64,000 nt of DNA, from assembly GCF_020010925.1 (NCBI RefSeq), contig NZ_JAGJBZ010000002.1, positions 1-64,000 on the forward strand. Direction: 5' to 3'. The notes under the pieces are model-generated. The model made no database searches. It had not been told where the DNA came from and saw only the letters and a list, made by a program, of their open reading frames with translations. The translations under genes and the position numbers were made by a program. Positions 37,480-46,660 of the stretch are shown here, in pieces. The stretch comes from Streptomyces griseiscabiei. GTDB lineage: Bacteria > Actinomycetota > Actinomycetes > Streptomycetales > Streptomycetaceae. The first letter of the stretch is position 1. Each line of letters starts with the position of its first letter.

Positions 37480-39318
37480 GTGGCGCGCGACATCGCGGCT
37501 CCCCCTTCCACCGTCCCGACCACCCACCGAGAACTCGTGGCGTGGGTGAACGAGATCGCCGAACTGACCGAGCCGGACAACGTGGTCTGGTGCGATGGAT
37601 CCGAGGCCGAGTACGAGCGCCTGTGCGGGGAGCTCGTCGAGAAGGGCACCTTCCGGAAGCTCGACCCGATCAAGCGCCCGAACTCCTACTACGCCGCGTC
37701 CGACCCGACCGATGTCGCCCGGGTCGAGGACCGCACCTTCATCTGTTCCGAGAAGGAGGAGGACGCGGGCCCCACCAACCACTGGAAGGCCCCCGCCGAG
37801 ATGCGGGAGATCTTCCAGGGCGAGGACGGTGAGAAGGGCGGGCTGTTCCGCGGCTCGATGCGCGGTCGCACGATGTACGTCGTGCCGTTCTGCATGGGCC
37901 CGCTGGGCTCGCCGCTCTCCGCCATCGGCGTCGAGATCACCGACTCCGCGTACGTCGCCGTCTCCATGCGCACCATGACCCGTATGGGACAGCCGGTGCT
38001 GGACGAGCTCGGCTCCGAGGGCTTCTTCGTGAAGGCCGTGCACACCCTCGGCGCCCCGCTGGAGCCCGGCCAGGCCGATGTGCCGTGGCCCTGCAACTCC
38101 ACCAAGTACATCTCCCACTTCCCCGAGACCCGCGAGATCTGGTCGTACGGCTCCGGGTACGGCGGCAACGCGCTGCTCGGCAAGAAGTGCTACGCCCTGC
38201 GCATCGCCTCGGTGATGGCACGGGACGAGGGCTGGCTCGCCGAGCACATGCTGATCCTCAAACTGACCCCGCCGCAGGGCGAGTCGAAGTACGTGGCCGC
38301 CGCCTTCCCGTCGGCCTGCGGCAAGACCAACCTCGCGATGCTGGAGCCGACGATCTCCGGCTGGACCGTCGAGACCATCGGTGACGACATCGCGTGGATG
38401 CGCTTCGGCGAGGACGGGCAGCTCTACGCCATCAACCCCGAGGCCGGGTTCTTCGGGGTCGCGCCCGGCACCGGTGAGCACACCAACGCCAACGCGATGA
38501 AGACGCTCTGGGGCAACTCCGTCTTCACCAACGTGGCGCTCACGGACGACGGCGACATCTGGTGGGAGGGGATGACGGAGGAGACCCCGGCCCACCTCAC
38601 CGACTGGAAGGGCAACGACTGGACACCGGGCGCCGAGGCGCCGGCCGCCCACCCGAACGCCCGCTTCACGGTCCCCGCGTCCCAGTGCCCGATCATCGCG
38701 CCCGAGTGGGAGAACCCCAAGGGCGTGCCGATCTCCGCGATCCTGTTCGGCGGCCGTCGTGCCACGGCGGTGCCGCTGGTGACCGAGTCCTTCGACTGGA
38801 ACCACGGCGTGTTCCTCGGCGCGAACGTGGCGTCCGAGAAGACCGCGGCGGCCGAGGGCAAGGTCGGCGAGCTGCGCCGCGACCCGTTCGCGATGCTGCC
38901 CTTCTGCGGCTACAACATGGGCGACTACATGGGCCACTGGGTCGATGTCGCCAAGGGCAAGGACCAGGCGAAGCTGCCGAAGATCTACTACGTCAACTGG
39001 TTCCGCAAGAACGACGCGGGCAAGTTCGTGTGGCCCGGCTTCGGTGAGAACAGCCGGGTCCTGAAGTGGATCGTGGACCGGCTGGACGGCAAGGCGGAGG
39101 GGGTGGAGACGCCGATCGGCATCCTGCCGGCGCCGGGGGCGCTCGACACGGAGGGGCTCGACCTCTCCTCGGCCGACCTCGACTTTCTGCTGACCGTCGA
39201 CAAGGAGGTGTGGCGGGAGGAGGCCGCGCTGGTGCCCGAGCACCTCAATACCTTCGGTGATCACACGCCGAAGGAGCTGTGGGACGAGTACCGGGCGCTG
39301 GTGAGCCGCCTGGGCTGA
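37480..39318 (+). CDS. pckG: Phosphoenolpyruvate carboxykinase (GTP)
   Basis: A 612-residue cytosolic enzyme that converts oxaloacetate and GTP to phosphoenolpyruvate and CO2, the entry step of gluconeogenesis and an anaplerotic node. Length and sequence fit the GTP class. Visible sites are [18 protein letters not shown], the substrate loop [11 protein letters not shown], the P-loop [13 protein letters not shown] (~residues 280-292) and the metal-binding DDIAWM. The GTG at 37480 is preceded by AGGAG at 6 nt. Transcribed alone. Confidence 0.96.
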   Translation: MARDIAAPPSTVPTTHRELVAWVNEIAELTEPDNVVWCDGSEAEYERLCGELVEKGTFRKLDPIKRPNSYYAASDPTDVARVEDRTFICSEKEEDAGPTNHWKAPAEMREIFQGEDGEKGGLFRGSMRGRTMYVVPFCMGPLGSPLSAIGVEITDSAYVAVSMRTMTRMGQPVLDELGSEGFFVKAVHTLGAPLEPGQADVPWPCNSTKYISHFPETREIWSYGSGYGGNALLGKKCYALRIASVMARDEGWLAEHMLILKLTPPQGESKYVAAAFPSACGKTNLAMLEPTISGWTVETIGDDIAWMRFGEDGQLYAINPEAGFFGVAPGTGEHTNANAMKTLWGNSVFTNVALTDDGDIWWEGMTEETPAHLTDWKGNDWTPGAEAPAAHPNARFTVPASQCPIIAPEWENPKGVPISAILFGGRRATAVPLVTESFDWNHGVFLGANVASEKTAAAEGKVGELRRDPFAMLPFCGYNMGDYMGHWVDVAKGKDQAKLPKIYYVNWFRKNDAGKFVWPGFGENSRVLKWIVDRLDGKAEGVETPIGILPAPGALDTEGLDLSSADLDFLLTVDKEVWREEAALVPEHLNTFGDHTPKELWDEYRALVSRLG

Positions 39319-39424
39319 CGCCCCCTTCTGCTCCGCGGTCGGCCGGGTATGGGTTGCCCTGACCAGTGACTTCTCCTTGGCCGACCGCGGATTTTTTGTG
39401 CGCCTTCGGGGTGGGGTGGGGTGG

Positions 39425-39776
39425 GGTGGGGTTCGTGGGCGGGTGCGGGTCCGGTGGGGGCTGGTCGCGCAGTTCCCCGCGCCCCTAGAAGACCCAGGCC
39501 CCTGCGGGCCTGAAAGACCAGGCTCCTGGGGGTTCGTGGGCGGGTGCGGGTTCGGTGGGGGCTGGTCGCGCAGTTCCCCGCGCCCCTAAAAGCAACAGGC
39601 CCCTGCGGGCCTGAAAGACCAGGCCCCTGCGGGGCTGAAAGGCCATGCCCCTGCGGGGCTGGAAGGTCGCGGTCCCGTGGGTCTGGAAGGTGGCTGGGGG
39701 CGGGGCTGAAAAGCAGGGGGCGTAGCCCCTGCTTTTCAGGGGCGCGGGGAACTGCGCGGCCCGCCCCCACCGGACG
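39425..39776. repeat. Repeat-filled intergenic region with three family A cores
   Basis: Between pckG and the kinase gene (39319-39914) there is no credible gene. It holds the 20-bp core GCGCAGTTCCCCGCGCCCCT at 39467-39486 and 39568-39587 and its complement at 39738-39757. Between them lie about six degenerate copies of a ~25-bp unit around AGGCCCCTGCGGGCCTGAAAG. It may work as a terminator and hairpin-rich spacer. Confidence 0.8.
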
Positions 39777-39914
39777 GACTTCTGGGGGTCGAAGGGGCGC
39801 AGCCCTTTCAGGATGGGACGGGTAGGGGCGGAGGGGGCGAAAAGTGCTGCCGCTGACCGGAATTCGCGGGACACTCGGGACATCCGCACCGAACCCCGAA
39901 ATGAGGTGAGCGGG

Positions 39915-40904
39915 GTGCGTACACCCGTAAGTGACCCCCTGAAGATCGGCCCGTACAAGATAGTCGGCCGCCTGGGATCGGGCGGCATGGGCTGGGTCTA
40001 CCTGGGCCGCTCACCCGCCGGACGCGAGGTCGCCGTAAAAGTCGCCCGCCCCGAACTCGCCGCCGAACCCGAGTTCCGCGAACGCTTCGCCCGCGAGGTC
40101 GCCGCCGCCCGCGTGGTCAGCGGCGCCTACACCGCCGCCGTCGTCGACGCCGACCCCACCGCCGAACTCCCCTGGCTGGCCACGATGTACGTCCCCGGCC
40201 CCTCCCTCGCGGAAGCGGTCCGCGCCGACGGCCCCCTCCCCGAGGCCCAGGTCCGCCCCCTCGGCGCAGGCCTCGTCGAGGCGCTGCAGGCCATCCACGC
40301 CGCCCACGTCATCCACCGCGACCTCAAACCGGCCAACGTCCTGCTCGCCCAGGACGGCCCCCGCGTCATCGACTTCGGCATCTCCCGCGTGGACGGCGCC
40401 CCCGGCCTCACCCGGGTCGGAGTCGTCGTCGGCACCCCGCCGTTCATGTCGCCCGAGCAGATCCGCGGCGACCGGGTCGGCCCGCCGAGCGATGTGTTCT
40501 CCCTGGGTGGCGTCCTTGTTTACGCGCTGACCGGCCGTCCGCCGCACGGCAGCGGGGAGGCCGTGCGCGTGGAGGTCGTACGAGGCGCGCCCCGGCTCGA
40601 CGGCGTACCGCCCGGACTGCGGCCCCTCATAGCCGGCTGTCTGGCCAAGCGACCCGAGGACCGGCCCCGACTCGCCGACCTTCTGGCGGAGTTGGTGGGG
40701 GAGACCGTCAGGGCCGAGGTCTGGCCGCCGCCGCAGGTGGCCCGGACGATCGAGGTGCGGTACGAGGAGTTGCAGGAGCGGCACCGGCGCCGTACGACGA
40801 GCGAGTCCGTCCCCTCCTGTCTGCTGCTGCACGCGCAGGCGTTGCTGGACGCCGGGCTGACCGACGCCATGGTCGCCGGGGCGGTGGTCCGTGACGGCGC
40901 CTGA
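39915..40904 (+). CDS. Serine/threonine protein kinase (PknB-type, cytosolic)
   Basis: A 329-residue Hanks-type kinase. Motifs: glycine loop GRLGSGGMGWVYLG (~residues 15-28), VAVKVA lysine, catalytic HRDLKPANVL, metal-binding DFGIS, activation segment to MSPEQIRG, and DVFSLGGVL. The kinase domain ends near residue 255. The C-terminal ~70 residues are helical with no membrane segment or sensor domain. I chose the GTG at 39915 (GAGG 9 nt before). It heads a run of same-strand genes that includes the TerY-P triad. The next gene overlaps its end by 14 nt. Confidence 0.9.
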   Translation: MRTPVSDPLKIGPYKIVGRLGSGGMGWVYLGRSPAGREVAVKVARPELAAEPEFRERFAREVAAARVVSGAYTAAVVDADPTAELPWLATMYVPGPSLAEAVRADGPLPEAQVRPLGAGLVEALQAIHAAHVIHRDLKPANVLLAQDGPRVIDFGISRVDGAPGLTRVGVVVGTPPFMSPEQIRGDRVGPPSDVFSLGGVLVYALTGRPPHGSGEAVRVEVVRGAPRLDGVPPGLRPLIAGCLAKRPEDRPRLADLLAELVGETVRAEVWPPPQVARTIEVRYEELQERHRRRTTSESVPSCLLLHAQALLDAGLTDAMVAGAVVRDGA

Positions 40905-41436
40905 CTCCTACCCGGGCCGCGACTCCTTCTCCGGTCGCGACGGCCGCGACAGCCGTGACAGCCGTGACGGTCGCGACGGCCGTGACTCGTACCCGGGACG
41001 CGGTGCCGAGATATACGACCTCGGCACGCACTGGCGGCAGTTGGTGCAGAACTGGGTGGCGCGGCGGAATTACCACACGGTCCATGACACCGTCTCCGTC
41101 TCGCTGCAGTTCGATCTCCATGAGGTGGGGCGGACGGTCACGCTGCGGTTCATGACCACGAAGAGACTTCTCGTGGTCTTCGCGACGGACGGGAATTTCC
41201 TCCGGCAGGATCAACTCGCTGTTGCCGCAGCTGCGTCGAACGCGTGGAATACCGAACAATTGAACCCCATGCTTTCCGTGTGGGATGTTCGCGGGCCGCG
41301 CCCCTGTCTCGCCGGGGTCTGTGATCTGCCGTTGACGTGCCGGATCACCCAGGCGGATTTCGATGCTTTGGCCAATGACTGGGTGGAGCGGGCGCGGCAG
41401 ATGTTCAGTCGCTGCCATCAGGTGTTCAAGTTGTAG
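40891..41436 (+). CDS. YbjN-like domain protein with RD-repeat N-terminus
   Basis: A 181-residue protein. Residues 9-35 are an Arg-Asp repeat (RDGRDSRDSRDGRDGRD; 9-bp DNA units). The rest resembles YbjN/sensory-transduction-regulator proteins (type III secretion chaperone-like fold): VSLQFDLHEVGRTVTLRFMTTKRLLVVFATDG ... CRITQADFDALANDWVERARQMF. It may be a chaperone or adaptor for the kinase, whose gene it overlaps by 14 nt (GTG at 40891). Function is not established. Confidence 0.7.
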   Translation: MTAPDSYPGRDSFSGRDGRDSRDSRDGRDGRDSYPGRGAEIYDLGTHWRQLVQNWVARRNYHTVHDTVSVSLQFDLHEVGRTVTLRFMTTKRLLVVFATDGNFLRQDQLAVAAAASNAWNTEQLNPMLSVWDVRGPRPCLAGVCDLPLTCRITQADFDALANDWVERARQMFSRCHQVFKL

Positions 41437-41595
41437 AAGTGAAAAGCGTACTGATCGAACGTCGGCGTAACTCGCCGTAATTCCATCGGCGGAAATCACC
41501 AAACCCTTCCGGCCGCCCGGCTGCCTGCTCCACTATTGGATGGGCTTTTTCAGGGCCGCGGGGGCGTGCCTTTCAGGCCACGGGGGGTTGGTGCG

Positions 41596-42792
41596 ATGGG
41601 TGCGATCGGGCGTTTGTCGTTTCTGGGTGTGCTGGTGGGGCTGTTGGTCGCGCTGGTTCCGGGGGGTTCCGCCTCGGCCGGGGAGTCGTGCGAGAAGTCT
41701 CTCGCGCGATGGCTGGCGTGCTGGACGACGGATGTCGGCAAGGGCGAGCCCTACGTCGTCCTGCTCGACCAGCAGTTGTCGCTGACCGGACCCAAGGGGG
41801 AGCAGGACGAACTGCTCGATGACGGCATGGTCAAGGACCGGTACCGGCTGGTGGTGGAGGTGCCGAAGGGCGGCCGGACGGGTGAGGGCGGGACGGCCCT
41901 GCTGGTCCTGGCCGGGGGCCGGATGGTCCACCCCGACGCCGAGATCGACCGGATACCGAAGTGGGCCGTCGACAAGTTGGAGAACGTGGGTGCCTGCGTA
42001 CCGGAGACGCTGTGCCAGCGGATCGTCGAGACGGGCGAGCAGAAACAGCCACTGACGGGCGGGGACCTCATCAAGTTGGGGGCCGTCGCCGACGCGTCCA
42101 CCCGCGTCCCCGCCGTCGCGCCCGTCCCGAAGTCCCCGGACCCCACTCCTACGAAGACGTCCACCAAAGGCGGTGACTCCGGTGGCACAGAGGGCACCCT
42201 CGGCCCCGAAGCCACCGACTCCGGCTACGGCACCGCCACCTGGACCGCCTTCTGGATGTCTCTCCTCCTCGCCCTCCTGCTCCTCGCCTTCGTCGTCGTG
42301 ATCCGGCGGTCCAGGGGGCCGGTCGCCGTGGGCCACCGGGCTCCGCCTCCCGGGCGGGCGGCCGGCGGGGGCGTGCGCGGCGGACCCGCGCGTACCGCCC
42401 CGGCGCACGCGGCGCGCGGCGGTGGCGCGAGCGGTGCCGGGGGCGCGGATGTCGGACTCGACGGCGCGGGCGGTGCCGGTGGCGCCGGCGCGGACGAACG
42501 CACCACCCGGCTGCGGGTCGCGCCCGCGTCCGCCCCCCGGCACGGGCGGCAGGTCGGCCCCCGCCCCGCGCACGCCCGTACCGCGGTCGTACGCACCGAA
42601 CTCCACCCGCAGGGCTATGTCGAGGTCGACCGGGTGCTGCGCCGGGCGGTGTGGGCCGAACCGGGGCGCCCGCCACCCGCGCCCGGCAGCCTCGTCGACG
42701 TCACCGACGCGCGGGAGCGGGACTCCGACGTCCTGTACGCCTTCCCGCCGACCGCGGCCCGCCACGCGAAGGGCACCACCCCGCCCAGGTGA
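41596..42792 (+). CDS. Secreted/membrane-anchored protein of the Ter-type cluster
   Basis: A 398-residue type I membrane protein with a signal peptide (~1-28, LSFLGVLVGLLVALVPGGSASA), an outer domain of ~170 residues with cysteines (GESCEK, LACWTT, GACVPETLCQ) probably forming disulfides, a Pro/Thr/Gly linker, one membrane helix (~217-238, TAFWMSLLLALLLLAFVVVI) and a ~160-residue cytoplasmic tail rich in Gly/Ala/Arg. The family is not recognised. By position it may connect an outside signal to the cytosolic kinase/phosphatase/vWA set. Start ATG 41596. Confidence 0.75.
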   Translation: MGAIGRLSFLGVLVGLLVALVPGGSASAGESCEKSLARWLACWTTDVGKGEPYVVLLDQQLSLTGPKGEQDELLDDGMVKDRYRLVVEVPKGGRTGEGGTALLVLAGGRMVHPDAEIDRIPKWAVDKLENVGACVPETLCQRIVETGEQKQPLTGGDLIKLGAVADASTRVPAVAPVPKSPDPTPTKTSTKGGDSGGTEGTLGPEATDSGYGTATWTAFWMSLLLALLLLAFVVVIRRSRGPVAVGHRAPPPGRAAGGGVRGGPARTAPAHAARGGGASGAGGADVGLDGAGGAGGAGADERTTRLRVAPASAPRHGRQVGPRPAHARTAVVRTELHPQGYVEVDRVLRRAVWAEPGRPPPAPGSLVDVTDARERDSDVLYAFPPTAARHAKGTTPPR

Positions 42793-42866
42793 ACCCGGCC
42801 CGGCTCCCGGCCCAGCACATCAGCAGCACCGGAACGCGCACCACCAGAAGCACAGGGGGATGAACC

Positions 42867-43628
42867 ATGCACAGTGAATACCCGCCCACCCTGCCGGCCG
42901 AATACGCCGACATCGAGTTCGAGAACAACGCGCAGCGCATGCCGCTCGTGCTCTGCCTCGACACCTCCAGTTCCATGGCGGGCCAGCCGATCCAGACGCT
43001 CAACAACGCGCTCGCCGAGTGGACCAGGGAACTCCACGACGACGTCAGCCTCAGCTACAGCGTGGAGGTCGCCGTGGTCACCTTCGGCGGCCAGGGCGTC
43101 GGGGCCTGGCGCGGGCCCCAGCTCCTCGACCCGCGCACCCGGACCAGCCCCTTCATACCCGCGCACGCCTTCCAGGCCCCGCAGCTGACGGCCGCCGGGG
43201 TCACCCTGATGACCGAGGCGCTGGAGCTGGCCATGCACATCGTCACGGCCCGCAAGAGCGAGCTGAGGGCGTCCGGGCTGCAGTACTACCGGCCGCAGAT
43301 CTGCCTCGTCACGGACGGTCTGCCCACCGACCCGACCGGCCATCTCACCGAGTCCTGGCGCCGGTTGGTCCCCGTCCTCGCCCAGGAGCAGAGCGCCCGC
43401 CGGTTCCGGCTGTACGCGATCGGGGTCGGCGGGATCACGGACATGGGCGAGTCGGTGCTGCGCGCGTTCGCACCCAAGTTCAACGCCCGGCTGCAGGGAT
43501 TCCCGTTCCGGGAGCTGCTCCAGATGATGTCCGCCAGCGCCAACGCCGAGCAGAAGGGGGCGGGGGACGAGGTGTTCGAGAAGATCTTCAGCCAGTTCAA
43601 GACACAGCGCCCGGCCTGGGAGGCGTGA
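42867..43628 (+). CDS. TerY-like von Willebrand factor A protein
   Basis: A 253-residue cytosolic vWA protein. The metal-ion-dependent adhesion site reads LCLDTSSSM (D32-x-S34-x-S36), with further ligands in AAGVTLMTEAL and CLVTDGLPTD. Size and sequence fit the TerY-type vWA proteins of tellurite-resistance-associated systems. It is followed by a PP2C phosphatase (1 nt gap) and a kinase, the TerY-P triad described by comparative genomics (Anantharaman, Iyer and Aravind). It probably acts as a phosphorylation-dependent scaffold. A GGGGGATGAACC leader precedes the ATG. Confidence 0.88.
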   Translation: MHSEYPPTLPAEYADIEFENNAQRMPLVLCLDTSSSMAGQPIQTLNNALAEWTRELHDDVSLSYSVEVAVVTFGGQGVGAWRGPQLLDPRTRTSPFIPAHAFQAPQLTAAGVTLMTEALELAMHIVTARKSELRASGLQYYRPQICLVTDGLPTDPTGHLTESWRRLVPVLAQEQSARRFRLYAIGVGGITDMGESVLRAFAPKFNARLQGFPFRELLQMMSASANAEQKGAGDEVFEKIFSQFKTQRPAWEA

Positions 43629-43629
43629 G

Positions 43630-44418
43630 ATGACCGCCGCCCCGCCCTGGCGGATCCACGGTCTGAGCGTCGAGGGCTACCGGCACCGGCGCCAGGGCCT
43701 GCCCTGCCAGGACGCCTGCGCCGCCGCCGCGACACCCTCCGTCGCCGTGCTCGCCGTCGCCGACGGCGCCGGCAGCCGTCCCCGCTCGGAGGAGGGCTCG
43801 CGGCTCGCGGTGCAGCTGGCGTCCGACTACTTCGTACGGCGGGCCGAGGCGGCCGTGGAGGTGCGGCCGGGCGAGGCCGTGCACGAACTGCTGCGGGACG
43901 CGCTGCACGACGTGAGCACGGACTTCCTCGACCGGACCGGCGCCGACGCGCAGGACTTCGCCACGACGCTCACGGTGGTGGTGCTCACGCCCGGCTGGCT
44001 CGGGCACGTCACCGTGGGGGACGGGCTCGTCGTCGTACGGGCCGGGACGGAGGACGGGGAACGGCAGTTCCATCTGCTGCCGCAGGCCGCACCGGTGAGC
44101 GAGTACAGCAACGAGACCGTGTTCCTGACCTCGCCGGACGCGGCGCGCTGGACCCGTACCGAGTGCGTCGCGGACGACGGGGTGGACGGGGTGCTGCTGT
44201 CCACGGACGGACTGGCCCAGGCGATGGTCAACCGGTCGGCGGACGGCGCGCCGTCGCCGAACACCTCGTTCGCCGACGCCGTCTTCCGCTCCCTGGACAT
44301 GGCCGGGGACGACGACCGCGACTCCAATCTGGCCGCCCTGCTGCGCTCCGACCGTCTCACCGCGCTCAACGCCGACGACAAGACCCTGTTGCGCGCCGTC
44401 CGCACGGACCGGCGATGA
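43630..44418 (+). CDS. PP2C-family protein phosphatase of the TerY-P triad
   Basis: A 262-residue metal-dependent Ser/Thr phosphatase. Metal ligands are visible as D28 (PCQDAC), D45-G46 (VAVADGAGS), LLSTDGLAQ and DRDSNLAAL, the order expected for PP2C. It is compact, without regulatory domains. The ATG starts one base after the TerY-like stop (TGAGATG), so the two are coupled. It would dephosphorylate targets of the kinase encoded next. Confidence 0.9.
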   Translation: MTAAPPWRIHGLSVEGYRHRRQGLPCQDACAAAATPSVAVLAVADGAGSRPRSEEGSRLAVQLASDYFVRRAEAAVEVRPGEAVHELLRDALHDVSTDFLDRTGADAQDFATTLTVVVLTPGWLGHVTVGDGLVVVRAGTEDGERQFHLLPQAAPVSEYSNETVFLTSPDAARWTRTECVADDGVDGVLLSTDGLAQAMVNRSADGAPSPNTSFADAVFRSLDMAGDDDRDSNLAALLRSDRLTALNADDKTLLRAVRTDRR

Positions 44419-44488
44419 CCCCGACGACCACGCGACAACGATGCGACGACGACTCGACGACCATGTGACGACCACTCGGAGGTAGGCC

Positions 44489-45652
44489 ATGAGCGGCCGC
44501 ACGGTCTTTCTCGACGGCAGGCGGGTCACCCTGGCCGAGCTGCCGTTGAAGGGCGGTGGACAGGCGGCCGTGTTCCCGGTGGAGGGGGACACGGGGATCG
44601 TCGTCAAGATCTACCGGGACACCCCCGGGCCCGACCAGGAACGACGGCTGGCCCGCATGCTCACCATGTCCCCGCTGGCCGCCCGCCCCACGGACGCCAG
44701 CCAGCCGCCCGAACTGGCCTGGCCCACCGCGATCGCCCGGGGCACGAACGGCGAGTTCCTCGGCTACGCCATGCGCCGCTTCGGCGAACCCCAGCACGTG
44801 CAACTGGTCGGCCTGTTCACCCGCGTCCAGCGTCTCAAGCTCTTCCCGGACCGGGCCGACTGGCGCTTCCTGCTCGGCGTCGCCTGGAACCTCGCCTTCA
44901 TGACGGCCCGGATGCACTACGACAACCTCGTCATCGGCGACTTCTCCAGCAGCAACGTGGTCGTGGACGCCAACGGCTTCGTCACCTTCCTCGACTGCGA
45001 CTCCATCGCCTTCACCGACCCGGCCACCGGTGAACTCTTCCCGTGCCTGATGCACACCACCGACTACTCGTCCCCCGAGCGGCAGGCGGGCGGCCCCGCG
45101 ACCCGGCAGAGCGACGACTTCGCCCTCGCCGTCCTCGTCTACCAGCTGCTCACCGCCGGCAACCACCCCTTCGGCGGGGTGCCGCACGAGAGCGCCTCCG
45201 AGTCGACGGTCAAGGACAACATCGCCGCGAGCTGCAGTTATGTCGTCCGGCCGGAGAAGGTCACCATTCCGCGCGGCACGATCGACCCGTCCGTCCTGCC
45301 GACCGAGATCCTCACCCTCGCGAAGGCGGCGTTCGGGGCGGGGGTGCAGGATCCGGAGGCGCGGCCGAAGGCGGAGGCGTGGCTGCGGGCGCTCGACAAG
45401 GAGCGCGGTGAGGTGCGGGCGTGCACGGTGCGGCCGCTGCACACGTACGGGTCCCATCTGCCGACCTGTCCCTGGTGCACGCGGGCCGCGGTCACCGGGC
45501 ACGACGTCTTCAACGGGCCCCGGCCGACGTCGGTTCCCGTCCCGCCGGTGGCTCCGCCGGATCAGCCGCCGTCCCCGTACGCGGCGTTGAAGGTGCTGGC
45601 GGTGGTGGTGGGGGTGGTGCTGTTGATTGTGATCCTGGCGAGTGTGGGGTGA
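44489..45652 (+). CDS. Protein-kinase-like protein with zinc-ribbon and C-terminal membrane anchor (TerY-P triad)
   Basis: A 387-residue protein with a divergent kinase domain (~10-300). The glycine loop is GGGQAAVFPV, the lysine is in VVKIYRD, the catalytic loop is VIGDFSSSNVVV (D and N kept, but HR of HRD and the loop lysine are lost) and the metal motif is FLDCDS in place of DFG. Residues ~325-335 (CPWC) look like half of a zinc ribbon. A Pro-rich linker and one membrane helix (~363-385, ALKVLAVVVGVVLLIVILASV) follow. It matches the kinase of TerY-P triads. AGGTAGGCC precedes the ATG. Confidence 0.85.
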   Translation: MSGRTVFLDGRRVTLAELPLKGGGQAAVFPVEGDTGIVVKIYRDTPGPDQERRLARMLTMSPLAARPTDASQPPELAWPTAIARGTNGEFLGYAMRRFGEPQHVQLVGLFTRVQRLKLFPDRADWRFLLGVAWNLAFMTARMHYDNLVIGDFSSSNVVVDANGFVTFLDCDSIAFTDPATGELFPCLMHTTDYSSPERQAGGPATRQSDDFALAVLVYQLLTAGNHPFGGVPHESASESTVKDNIAASCSYVVRPEKVTIPRGTIDPSVLPTEILTLAKAAFGAGVQDPEARPKAEAWLRALDKERGEVRACTVRPLHTYGSHLPTCPWCTRAAVTGHDVFNGPRPTSVPVPPVAPPDQPPSPYAALKVLAVVVGVVLLIVILASVG

Positions 45653-46033
45653 GAGTCGCGGAATGGAGGGGGTGTCCGGGGTCCTTCGGCGGGTGCGGGT
45701 CCGGTGGGGCTTCTCGCGCAGTTCCCCGCGCCCCTGAAAAGCAGGGGCTCCGCCCCATGCTTTTCCCCGCCCGCCCGTCGGCTTCAGGCCCCCGCGCGCC
45801 CGTCGGCTTCAGGCCCCCGCGCGCCTGTCGGCTTCAGGCCCCCGCGCGCCGCCCTCGTCTGCGGGCGGGCGCCTTCAGGTCCGCGAGGGTCGTGGTTTCC
45901 AGGCCCGCAGGGGCCTGGGCTTTTAGGGGCGCGGGGAACTGCGCGAGAAGCCCCACGCACCCGCAGCCGACAACGCACCCGCACCGCCCCCGACACAACG
46001 CACCCGCACCCCCCACCCGGCGGATGCCCACCC
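45653..46033. repeat. Repeat-filled region between convergent Ter-cluster operons
   Basis: There is no gene here. Family A cores lie at 45716-45735 (plus) and 45925-45944 (minus), each followed by a hairpin-forming segment. Between them three 25-bp tandem units (GTCGGCTTCAGGCCCCCGCG-type) run from 45777 to 45851. The inverted cores likely serve as terminators for both operons. Confidence 0.75.
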
Positions 46034-46660
46034 TCACCCCGACCGGTCCTCCAAATACCGCGTGTGGGACTCCTGGCGGCGGGCCTCCGTGTCGCGGAGG
46101 GTGGCGGCCAGGCGGTCCAGTTCCTCGTGTAGTAGGCCCAGTTGGCGCTCGAGATGCCGCTCAGGCGGATCCGTGCCGGGGGTGAGGCGGGTCCACCACC
46201 GGGTGCGGACGTAGGTGTCGACGGCCTCGGGGACGTCCTGCCGTACGGCCCGGGAGAGGGCGTGGACGCCCTCGGGGTCGCGGGCGAGGACCGCGGCGAC
46301 CCAGCCGGGGTCGAGAAGGGCCGTGAGCAGGTCGGTCAGCTCGGTGAGCCGGCCGGCCGCGGCGGGCGGCAGCTCGACCCCGCCCAGGTACTCCCGGAGC
46401 GTCCCGAAGTCACCGCGCAGCTCGTCCAGTTGGGCGGACGGGTCAGGAAAGTCCGGCACCGGCGTCCGCTCCGGCGGCGCGATCAGCGCGCCCGCGCCGT
46501 ACAGCCCGACGACCACGACCGGCCAGTACGGCCCCGCGACCCCCGCGAAGGTCAGCCCGAGTCCGGCGACCCCGAGGGCGCTGCCCGTGAGGTTCTTCCG
46601 GGACTCGACGTACGCCATGAGCCGGCCGCTCACCCTGGAGATGGATCTACTGGTAGCCAC
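46034..46660 (-). CDS. Membrane protein, last gene of the TelA/vWA operon
   Basis: A 208-residue protein. Two closely spaced hydrophobic segments (~26-60, SALGVAGLGLTFAGVAG and VVVVGLYGAGALIA) are followed by a cytosolic helical region of ~140 residues. It contains YVRTRWWTRLTP and a C-terminal coiled coil (HLERQLGLLHEELDRLAATLRDTEARRQ). The GTG at 46660 follows GAGGAGATCC and overlaps the upstream gene by 14 nt. Family unknown to me. Its coupling suggests it works with TelA and the vWA lipoprotein. Confidence 0.78.
   Translation of the reverse strand: MATSRSISRVSGRLMAYVESRKNLTGSALGVAGLGLTFAGVAGPYWPVVVVGLYGAGALIAPPERTPVPDFPDPSAQLDELRGDFGTLREYLGGVELPPAAAGRLTELTDLLTALLDPGWVAAVLARDPEGVHALSRAVRQDVPEAVDTYVRTRWWTRLTPGTDPPERHLERQLGLLHEELDRLAATLRDTEARRQESHTRYLEDRSG

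Noticed and set aside
39377..39825. Short frames in the spacer before the kinase gene
   Set aside because: They are translations of the family A repeats in several frames, identical phrases recurring; not genes.
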